Shown here in pieces: positions 1-6,209 of a stretch of 39,915 bases of DNA. A model generated the notes under the pieces. The model made no database searches. It saw only the letters and a program-made list of their open reading frames with translations, and had not been told where the DNA came from. This DNA comes from B69-G16 sp964501905 (GTDB lineage Archaea; Thermoproteota; Thermoprotei; Thermofilales; B69-G16), in assembly GCA_964501905.1 (NCBI GenBank), contig CAZCTW010000013.1:1-39915 (forward strand), given 5' to 3'. Made by a program: the position numbers and the translations under genes. Positions within the stretch are counted from its first letter, which is position 1. The number at the start of each line of letters is the position of its first letter.

Positions 1-45
1 GTTCACAGTTGGAGGGGATAGGGGTAAAGAAGGAGGAGGGGATTT

Positions 46-210
46 ATGGCTAAGGCTTTAAAAGCTTTAAGCCCCCTTCATTCCTACGCGTCCTCTTTCC
101 CCCAAACGCTAGTTAAGCGTTGGTATAGCTTTGAAGGCGGGGTTTCCCCTCATCTTGATCGGGGAATCCCGCCAGTATCGATAGAGATACTGGCGTTCAT
201 TAATAATTAA
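46..210 (+). CDS. Possible small ORF, 54 aa, through the left hairpin block
   Basis: An ATG at 46 follows an excellent ribosome binding site (GGAGGAGGGG, 4-base spacer) and opens a 54-codon frame ending in TAA at 208-210, overlapping the end of the convergent helicase by four bases. The predicted peptide has no recognisable domain. The frame runs through two strong inverted repeats, so it may be an accidental frame across a structured non-coding element. If the window is circular, this ATG overlaps the stop of the RadA-like gene that enters from the right end, which would fit translational coupling. Start and ribosome binding site are seen; coding status is uncertain. Confidence 0.25.
   Translation: MAKALKALSPLHSYASSFPQTLVKRWYSFEGGVSPHLDRGIPPVSIEILAFINN
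137..195. repeat. Two adjacent inverted repeats (hairpin block 1)
   Basis: Positions 170-179 and 186-195 form a perfect 10-bp inverted repeat around a 6-base loop. Just left of it, 137-149 pairs imperfectly with 161-172 (GC-rich, one bulge). The arms abut, so two hairpins can stack. The block lies directly 3' of the minus-strand helicase stop. It could be a transcript-end structure, an origin or transfer element, or the remnant of a palindromic insertion. Confidence 0.7.
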
Positions 211-1694
211 TAACTCGGTTTTGATTTAATTATTTTACTAAGTTCTATTTCTTCTATTTCGAAGTATTCCTCCAGTTCTTTACTGTATTTTTTGTATCTC
301 TCGTCTGCTAATAGAACAATTGGTTTTTTGCCTCTGCCGCGATAAGCCCTCCCTATTGATTGAATCGTTGCTATTAGCATAGGACCTTTAAAGGCTAAAG
401 ATTCGTCGATTCCGAGTCTTCTATAACTTCTTCTCAAGTAGCCGCTTATCTCCGGTGGCAGAAAGGGACAACCTGTCATAACAACAATATCGCAGTCCAG
501 ATCTAACCCCTCGCTGAATTTCCCTCTTGCTGTTATTGTCAATAACCCTCCTTTTTCCCTCCAAAAGTTTACAGCTTCTTCGGTTTCTTCGTAATCTGAG
601 AACAGGTTTTTTCTGACTCTCCTAGAAGGTGCTATAGCTAAAACTTTATTAAATTTCCTTCTCGCCCAATTTAATAGAATCCTATACTCTTCAAATGTCT
701 CAATACCGTACCTTGTTGTAAGACCATTCACAATATAGGCCTTAAGTTTATTCCAGGGTACCTTAATTACCTTTTCTGCTCTTAAGAAATCGATTAAGCT
801 GTTTGGAACGCTCGCCGACAGTGCGATATTATAATTGGGGATGTACGGTGGCCTATAACCTACTAATTCTTCATTTTCTTTGTATAGAATTTCAAAATTC
901 ACTATTTCTATCAGTTTTCTCACAGGCTCTGAAAGCTTTCTTTTATACAAAAGCTCTAGAAAGATATTATTTAGCTCTTCTCTTTCTTCGTCTTTCAAGT
1001 AGTTGTTTACATATACAGAGTTTTCCTCGGGAATAACGCTTGCTCTATGGATGAAGCTCTCCAAGCTCTTTATCGTATTCTTTGAAATAAAAGTCGTAGT
1101 TTCAATAGTTGCAACAGCTTCTGTAATTTCGCTTATCCTAACTCTCTTTTCACGAGGCATAAGCAGGTTATGAGCCTCATCTAGAACCGCTAGATAGCCA
1201 TAGTGTCTTCTCCTAAAGTAGTTTTGTACGATGATATCGAAATAAACAAATATTCTCTCTTGAGTAAAGTAGCAACATTGACTTGGCAGAAGCTTCAGTA
1301 AGTCTTTATAATCCTCCACTACTTCATATACGCCTCTTAAATCTCCCATATTCAAATAGTATTCGCATTTAAAACGGAAATACCTGCAGTATTTATGAGG
1401 GTCAATATTCTCTCCGCTAAGCTTAAGGTTGCAGCTTTTCTCTCTCCCACCAGCAGTAAACGTTTTTAAGCCTACTAACTCGGCGTCCTCCGCAACTCTC
1501 CTACCTAAACTTAACGATCTAACTAGCCAAAAAATCGGTTTAATTCCTGTTTCCTCTATAAATGCTTTTACCGCTGTTAAAATCGGAAGTGTTTTACCGT
1601 ACCCAGTCGGCGCCAAAATCAATAACCTAGAACCGCTCTTTAGAGCTCTATAAACTTCCTCTGCAATCTCTAACTGACCTTCTCTAGGCTTCAA
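207..1694 (-). CDS. XPD/Rad3-like superfamily 2 DNA helicase with Fe-S cluster cysteines
   Basis: A 495-residue protein with the layout of XPD-type 5'-3' DNA helicases: Walker A PTGYGKT (residues 29-35), DEAH box (172-175), and motif VI QSIGRAYRGRGKK near the C-terminus. Four cysteine positions (88, 103, 110 and 140/141) lie between motifs I and II, as expected for the XPD 4Fe-4S domain. The chosen start is TTG. The frame is open upstream to a stop at 1740-1742, and that stretch would encode a plausible N-terminus (KFWPEKL) but has no ATG, GTG or TTG, so the annotated start may be too short or the 5' end may be altered. Shorter than most chromosomal XPD. Likely unwinds plasmid DNA during replication or transfer; that role is inference. 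Confidence 0.85.
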   Translation of the reverse strand: MKPREGQLEIAEEVYRALKSGSRLLILAPTGYGKTLPILTAVKAFIEETGIKPIFWLVRSLSLGRRVAEDAELVGLKTFTAGGREKSCNLKLSGENIDPHKYCRYFRFKCEYYLNMGDLRGVYEVVEDYKDLLKLLPSQCCYFTQERIFVYFDIIVQNYFRRRHYGYLAVLDEAHNLLMPREKRVRISEITEAVATIETTTFISKNTIKSLESFIHRASVIPEENSVYVNNYLKDEEREELNNIFLELLYKRKLSEPVRKLIEIVNFEILYKENEELVGYRPPYIPNYNIALSASVPNSLIDFLRAEKVIKVPWNKLKAYIVNGLTTRYGIETFEEYRILLNWARRKFNKVLAIAPSRRVRKNLFSDYEETEEAVNFWREKGGLLTITARGKFSEGLDLDCDIVVMTGCPFLPPEISGYLRRSYRRLGIDESLAFKGPMLIATIQSIGRAYRGRGKKPIVLLADERYKKYSKELEEYFEIEEIELSKIIKSKPSY

Positions 1695-1812
1695 TTTTTC
1701 AGGCCAGAATTTAGCCGCGCCCCTCCCGTAGCCCCCAACCTAGAGAGAATAATAAAAGCCAAGCAAATAAGAGAGTCTAGTTAAAATGAATGGTTGGAGG
1801 CTATATCGGGGT

Positions 1813-2259
1813 TCACCATAGAATGAAGAGTGCGATATACAAAGCTACTGTATATATTATCAGTACGATAATGGTTTTCTTTATGTTTCTGTGTATCGGC
1901 ATCGGATCTCCAATAATATTTGAGTAGTAAGAATTAATAGCTTTTTCGATATCTTTTATCTCGTCAATATATTCCGTTATTATGTAGAACCAAGCCAAGA
2001 TCGTGGCAGATGACGCTAAGATAACGCTCAGCGAAATGAACTCTATTGAAGGTCTGAAAAACTCGCTCAATATCTTTAAAAATCCAAGACAACCAGATAG
2101 AAAGGCGAAGCAATAGAATATGTATTTGTCTATTGTTCTTCGTAGGTAATGATATTTTTCCTCATTAAACTTTATAAAATCCTTAAGCGCCTCTTTTTTG
2201 TCAACTTTATTTTTCTCAATTTTTTCAAAATACTGTTCCCAGTCCAAGCCTTTCACCAC
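1813..2259 (-). CDS. Small polytopic membrane protein, unknown function
   Basis: 148 residues. A charged cytosolic N-terminus (about 1-42) is followed by three hydrophobic stretches (about 46-65, 72-95, 126-147), the last ending at the C-terminus. The start is GTG GTG, so initiation could be at either codon. It overlaps the end of the upstream P-loop ATPase gene by seven bases, so the two are translated together, suggesting a membrane partner for that ATPase. No family recognised; a T4SS inner-membrane component is possible but unproven. Confidence 0.7.
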   Translation of the reverse strand: MVKGLDWEQYFEKIEKNKVDKKEALKDFIKFNEEKYHYLRRTIDKYIFYCFAFLSGCLGFLKILSEFFRPSIEFISLSVILASSATILAWFYIITEYIDEIKDIEKAINSYYSNIIGDPMPIHRNIKKTIIVLIIYTVALYIALFILW

Positions 2260-3053
2260 AACCGAACCTTGTACTTTTTAACGTTTTCCCCCGCTATTAT
2301 TGAGTAGAACTCTCCTTGCCGCAACTTTTCAGGTCTGAACCATCTGTCTAGAATACCCAGTTTATATTTGATAATTGGTAGATTCCTGAAAACTATGATA
2401 TTGCTGTTATATAAAACGCCTGTTGGTATAGAATCAGCATTATTCGTTATGAATATTAGTTTTTTCCCTCGCTTTCTCCCTTCCTCAGCAAGCCATGAAA
2501 GAGCTTCCTTAAAGCATTGTGCTTCTTCAACAACAAGAACTTCGTTTTCTTCTTCTAACAGTCTATCGGCTAATATCGCGGCGGCATAAGGTACCCTAAC
2601 GTCTACAGGGACATGAAGTTTCGCTATTGGAATTGAGTACCTGAAAGTAGTTATTATTTTGTTAAATGAGTTTTTTCGTAGCCTCAGTGCGTTTACGACT
2701 TTTATATCATAAAGCTCTGTAGCCCTTAACAATAATGCTTCATCGTAGTTCTCTTCAAAGTGCAAAATCAAAGAAAGCATCGCCTGCGGTATACTTGGCT
2801 CTAGAAGCCTTAGATAAAAGCTAAAGCATTCCTTTCTTATCGGCTTTTCAATTCTGATACTAGGCATCTCGTATTCGTCATTGAAATCAAGCACTAAATA
2901 ACGCCGAAGCGCTCCTAGAATTGATTTTACCAGCGTTGTTTTACCGCTGGCAGTCTGACCAATAATTGTAAGGTGGCGCTCGTCGACGAGCAGTTCTGCA
3001 ATTAATTTTCTAAGTTTTTTGCTTTGAATGTCAAAGTACGGCTTGAATATCAA
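2253..3053 (-). CDS. Small HerA/VirD4-superfamily P-loop ATPase
   Basis: 266 residues. Walker A is GQTASGKT (32-39). Walker B is VLVVEEA (172-178), with Glu in place of the usual first Asp. After it comes the hydrophobic strand LIFITNN, a layout common in HerA, VirB4 and VirD4 proteins, where this strand carries the sensor residue. The start is TTG, supported by GAGAGGTTG about seven bases upstream. A 30-codon ORF ends three bases before it and a membrane protein overlaps its 3' end, giving a three-gene unit. It is the third ATPase of this superfamily in the minus-strand cluster and could be a coupling-protein-like motor. The family call is sound; the role is inference. Confidence 0.75.
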   Translation of the reverse strand: MIFKPYFDIQSKKLRKLIAELLVDERHLTIIGQTASGKTTLVKSILGALRRYLVLDFNDEYEMPSIRIEKPIRKECFSFYLRLLEPSIPQAMLSLILHFEENYDEALLLRATELYDIKVVNALRLRKNSFNKIITTFRYSIPIAKLHVPVDVRVPYAAAILADRLLEEENEVLVVEEAQCFKEALSWLAEEGRKRGKKLIFITNNADSIPTGVLYNSNIIVFRNLPIIKYKLGILDRWFRPEKLRQGEFYSIIAGENVKKYKVRLW

Positions 3054-3056
3054 AGT

Positions 3057-3149
3057 TTACAACCTCTCTACCTTCTCTATCAACCGTTTAAGCTTCCACT
3101 TTAACAGCAAAATTTTGAAGCGATAAAACAGCTCCTCAACCCTTTTCAT
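3057..3149 (-). CDS. Putative 30-aa basic amphipathic peptide
   Basis: ATG at 3149 follows GAGGTGAG at a suitable distance and opens 30 codons ending three bases before the TTG of the small ATPase, which implies translational coupling. The product is rich in Lys, Arg and Leu, fits one amphipathic helix, and has no homology I recognise. It could be a real small subunit or a leader peptide for the ATPase. Start, ribosome binding site and spacing are seen; function is unknown. Confidence 0.45.
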   Translation of the reverse strand: MKRVEELFYRFKILLLKWKLKRLIEKVERL

Positions 3150-3227
3150 ATTCTCACCTCACCCGAGTTTTTAAAGAAAAACTCGGGGCGGCTAGGGCGC
3201 TGAAAGACTTTGAGGACTTTAGATAAG

Positions 3228-3277
3228 CCAGTTTCTAGAGGACTCGGCAAAGCCAAAAAAGAGCCCCTAGAAACTGG
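3228..3277. repeat. 11-bp perfect inverted repeat (hairpin block 2a)
   Basis: The arms CCAGTTTCTAG (3228-3238) and CTAGAAACTGG (3267-3277) are exact reverse complements around 28 bases. The spacer contains a small GGC-AAA-GCC hairpin. No clear gene covers it. Confidence 0.7.
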
Positions 3278-3304
3278 TATAACCATGATAAACGCTAAGC
3301 CCTC

Positions 3305-3388
3305 AAGCCTCCAGCACCCCCAGCCGCCCCCCATCTCCCTCACGCTCCCCCTCATAGTGGAGGGAGGCGACTGGAGTGCTGGAGGCTT
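3305..3388. repeat. 13-bp perfect inverted repeat with inner stem (hairpin block 2b)
   Basis: AAGCCTCCAGCAC (3305-3317) is matched exactly by its reverse complement at 3376-3388. The interior is very C-rich on one side and G-rich on the other (CTCCCTCAC against GTGGAGGGAG), so a longer cruciform or stem of about 84 bases is possible. Overlapping frames on both strands here look like accidental translations of the palindrome. Confidence 0.7.
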
Positions 3389-3462
3389 TCATTCGGGCCG
3401 TTGAAAATATTGTAATAGTTTAAGCGTTGAGTGTGCTGTGCGTCCTCCCCTGCCTCCCCGTC

Positions 3463-3504
3463 ACCCTATCAGCTAGTGGGGGTCATCGGACTAGCTGATA
3501 GGGT
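3463..3504. repeat. 15-bp perfect inverted repeat (hairpin block 2c)
   Basis: ACCCTATCAGCTAGT (3463-3477) pairs perfectly with 3490-3504 around a 12-base loop. It lies 36 bases past the stop of the minus-strand ATPase gene. A run of six A on the plus strand (T on the transcript, 3524-3529) sits between the stop and the hairpin and could serve as an archaeal terminator. The whole 3150-3540 stretch contains no convincing gene. Confidence 0.75.
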
Positions 3505-3540
3505 TCATCGAGAATAAAATTATAAAAAACGATAATAATT

Positions 3541-4872
3541 TTAGCGGTACTTGTCCAGTATTTCCATTACAAGCTTTCCAATTACCGTTAACTTATATTC
3601 CCCCTTTTCGTGTTTTACGTAGGTTTTTAGCTCATCTGAATATCTTATCTTCTCGCCTTTTCCTACCTTTACTATTTTCAATGTCAATTCCGGGTTGCTG
3701 AACGCATAGAATAAGAATCTTCTCTCCCTACTAGAAACCCCTAAACTATCTAATTCTGTTAGTGCCTTCCTGCACGCTCTCTCTACTTCTTCTCTTAGTT
3801 TTTCTTCTTCGGTTTTTCTAGTCCATTTAATCTTTAGTGTTAGCTCTTCCATTGGAGGTTTTGGCTTGAAAGACCATATCTTCTTCGCAACGTAAGGATC
3901 TGGCTCAGCCCTGATTTTCTCCGCCCTCCTCATACCCTCAGCCAGAAACCAGCAACTAAAGCTCCTAAGCTCCCTGACATACATTGGGTCAACACCGAGA
4001 AGCCCGTACGCTAAGTTAAGGTCTTTGGGATGTACCTGTCTGAAGACAAAGTGATAGCCGCAGTTAGCTATAATATCTTCCGCTATCTTGCTAAGCCTGT
4101 GCGCCACCGCAACTAGAAACAGCCCGTACTTCCTCATCTCATCCATGATCTTGACGAGTACGTGCTTCCTCTCAGCTGGTTGGTGTCCAATCCTATCCGA
4201 TTCATCCACAATTATAATTGCATTATACCTCCCGTGTCTAGCCAGTATGTAAAACATCTCCAGCACGGTTAAAGTGAACAGGTTTTTAGCGTCGTCTCCC
4301 GGGATTGGGGATAGATCTAGGTGCACTAACCCGTTGAAAGCGCCGGGTTCGAAGTTGGTCTCCATAAAAGCTTTAATCCTTACAACCCTGCTCAACCTGT
4401 TAAAAACAGCGTCTATAGCCGCTATCTCACCCTCCCCCCTAGCGCTATCCTTAAGCTTGAGAAGGTTCTCCACGACATCCTTCAAAGTCTCAGCCCCCTC
4501 AAGGGCCATCCTTAGCTTAGCTTCCTGGATAGGTGAAACCCTGCCCTTCTCCCCATACTGATACTCCGGTAGTGCAACTAGAATATCCAAGGGGTAGTCA
4601 CCGCCAAGATCTAACGGGTTAATGAAGATGTCAAGCCCAGGTATCCAGCTTTTAAACCCTATCTCTTGGAGCCAGCCGTACTCGCCCGTTGGATCTATCA
4701 CCACTATGTTGCCATCATAGCCCGCCTGCTCCAGTCTGTAGAGCATAGTTCCTACAAAGCTACTCTTGCCGCTCCCCGCGCTACCGACCACAAGCATGTT
4801 ATTGTTAAAACCCTTATTTCCAACTTCAAGAGTAAAGGACCAGCTCCCCCTCTTGCCTATCTCTATCTCCAC
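3541..4872 (-). CDS. HerA/VirB4-type hexameric ATPase (probable VirB4 motor domain)
   Basis: 443 residues. Walker A is GSAGSGKS (30-37), followed by the DPTGEY signature (60-65) typical of HerA/VirB4 proteins. Walker B is AIIIVDES (218-225) with catalytic Glu224, and VAVAHRL follows as the sensor strand. The C-terminal 100 residues are charged. No membrane segment is seen. It starts with GTG overlapping the previous gene by 10 bases. That upstream gene resembles the N-terminal domain of VirB4, so the pair may be one VirB4-type ATPase split in two. Expected to power pilus assembly or DNA movement at the transfer channel. The ATPase call is strong; which T4SS role it fills is inference. Confidence 0.85.
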   Translation of the reverse strand: MEIEIGKRGSWSFTLEVGNKGFNNNMLVVGSAGSGKSSFVGTMLYRLEQAGYDGNIVVIDPTGEYGWLQEIGFKSWIPGLDIFINPLDLGGDYPLDILVALPEYQYGEKGRVSPIQEAKLRMALEGAETLKDVVENLLKLKDSARGEGEIAAIDAVFNRLSRVVRIKAFMETNFEPGAFNGLVHLDLSPIPGDDAKNLFTLTVLEMFYILARHGRYNAIIIVDESDRIGHQPAERKHVLVKIMDEMRKYGLFLVAVAHRLSKIAEDIIANCGYHFVFRQVHPKDLNLAYGLLGVDPMYVRELRSFSCWFLAEGMRRAEKIRAEPDPYVAKKIWSFKPKPPMEELTLKIKWTRKTEEEKLREEVERACRKALTELDSLGVSSRERRFLFYAFSNPELTLKIVKVGKGEKIRYSDELKTYVKHEKGEYKLTVIGKLVMEILDKYR

Positions 4873-5549
4873 TTCCTAGCCACCTCTGCTGTAATGCTTG
4901 GATAAACAACGTTTGCCACGTCGAGAGGAGTTACGGGTTCCCCGGGAATCTTAAACTCAAGTATTTTTCGCATCAGCTTGCGATACTCTCCTTCGGCAGG
5001 CCTCATAACAGCCATTTTATAGGCGTAGGGGAAAAGTCCTAGAGAATGTATCCGCTCGTGTATTTTACCTGCGAAAGTTCCCAACTGTATAGACTGCCAA
5101 ACATAGCCAACTCTACTCGTAGAAACCATGTTCAAAAGCTGGTTTCTAAGCTTCCCCCTGCCAGTCCTAGAACACGCTATGAGGAAAGGCCTCGGTATAA
5201 CCGTAGGTTCAATTGGTAAAACCGCAGGCATATAACCAGCGAAATTCTCCGTGATATCTACGCAGTCCAAGTGCTCAAGCCTCCAGCCTAAATCCTCGAA
5301 CATCTTCTCGAAGAGAATTAGATACTCCTTCTTCTCAGCTCTAACAGCTAGAAACTGCTCTCTACTTGTGGAGTATAGGAGGAAGTCTAGGTGTAGCAGG
5401 GGTCGTAGAAGCTCCTGAAAGTTCCCCTGATAGTTATCCGCTGTCGGATACTCTAAGATACTATACCAAGCAAGCCACCACTTCTTAAACAACCTCTTCT
5501 TAAACCAGAAACCGCCTTCTCTAACGTAACCTACATCTTCAACTTTCAT
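4863..5549 (-). CDS. Probable VirB4 N-terminal-domain-like protein
   Basis: About 228 residues, no P-loop. The N-terminus (VREGGFWFKKRLFKKWW, then LLHLDFLLYSTSREQF) resembles the opening of archaeal VirB4-type proteins, where a short beta-rich, aromatic segment precedes the motor. I chose the ATG at 5549 rather than the in-frame TTG three bases upstream. Two perfect AATAATTATT palindromes sit directly before it. Its stop overlaps the start of the ATPase by 10 bases. Together they could rebuild a VirB4 cut at the domain boundary. The resemblance is by eye and needs a profile search; NurA was considered and not supported. Confidence 0.6.
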   Translation of the reverse strand: MKVEDVGYVREGGFWFKKRLFKKWWLAWYSILEYPTADNYQGNFQELLRPLLHLDFLLYSTSREQFLAVRAEKKEYLILFEKMFEDLGWRLEHLDCVDITENFAGYMPAVLPIEPTVIPRPFLIACSRTGRGKLRNQLLNMVSTSRVGYVWQSIQLGTFAGKIHERIHSLGLFPYAYKMAVMRPAEGEYRKLMRKILEFKIPGEPVTPLDVANVVYPSITAEVARKWR

Positions 5550-5550
5550 C

Positions 5551-5577
5551 AATAATTATTTAAAGATAATAATTATT
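5551..5577 (-). promoter_or_regulatory. Tandem AATAATTATT palindromes before the split VirB4 genes
   Basis: Two identical 10-bp palindromes, 5551-5560 and 5568-5577, are spaced 17 bp apart. Their centres lie about 7 and 24 bases before the ATG at 5549. The distal copy fits a TATA box of a short-leader archaeal transcript; the proximal one could be an operator or initiator element. Confidence 0.55.
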
Positions 5578-5918
5578 TAAGGTTAAGCTGTTAAATTGCT
5601 TCAGAAAATTTCCTTTCTCTAACAAGCCCCCACTCTCCCATGCTTTCTCAAAACGCTATTTCTCATCGCATATTTCTTTTTAGAAATAGAACATATAATA
5701 GCTAGTTCTGGCTATGGCCAGCTCAAAATGTGCGGGATTTGATCGAACCTAGATATTTTAAAACTCCCCCTTATACCTTATCGACTAGACTCAAGTACCT
5801 CGAGGCTCCATTTAAGCGGGAAATGGAGGGGGAAATCAAAAATTAAAATGATATTTTCTAGAAGTTCTGCTAGAGATAAGAAATACAACAACGTTAATAC
5901 GAAAAGTGAAACTAATAC
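5578..5918. other. Non-coding interval with short inverted repeats
   Basis: No gene is supported in these 341 bases. It holds a perfect 8-bp inverted repeat CTCCATTT / AAATGGAG (5806-5813 and 5821-5828), a 7-bp one at 5671-5677 / 5682-5688 and a 5-bp one at 5708-5712 / 5717-5721. It separates the 3' end of the CedB-like operon from the promoter of the split VirB4 genes, so it should carry the terminator of the first operon. Confidence 0.5.
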
Positions 5919-6209
5919 CTAAAGTTTAAGCCTGCCCGATTCCAAGTCCTCGCCTATCTTCTCTATGATATCTAATATTTCCTCAAGCCCATCCTCCATA
6001 TAGTACTCTAAGACGGCTAAAATTGCTTCGTAGGGCTTAAATCCCTTCTTCAAAACCAGTAGCTTAGCATCCACGACAAACTTAACAAGTATAACGTAGA
6101 GCAACCCTGAAACCTCAAGTCCGCCTCCAAGCTCAACCCTAACCAATTCATCTATAACCCTTCGCAGCCTGTTGTAAAGCTCCTCACTCCCCGACACCGG
6201 AATACTCAA
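5919..6209 (-). CDS. Small helical cytosolic protein, unknown
   Basis: 96 residues, mostly helical and acidic, with no signal peptide and no strong membrane segment. The ATG overlaps the stop of the CedB-like ATPase gene by four bases (ATGA), so it is translationally coupled and probably works with that motor or its regulation. No family recognised. It closes the long conjugation-type operon. Confidence 0.65.
   Translation of the reverse strand: MSIPVSGSEELYNRLRRVIDELVRVELGGGLEVSGLLYVILVKFVVDAKLLVLKKGFKPYEAILAVLEYYMEDGLEEILDIIEKIGEDLESGRLKL

Noticed and set aside
3146..3404. Overlapping frames of about 64-69 codons on both strands across the 3150-3400 hairpin block
   Set aside because: They mirror each other because the DNA is palindromic, lack good start contexts and give low-complexity products, so they look like accidental translations.
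4863..5549. NurA nuclease paired with HerA
   Set aside because: HerA-like neighbours made this plausible, but the conserved acidic NurA motifs are not visible, and the sequence looks more like a VirB4 N-terminus.
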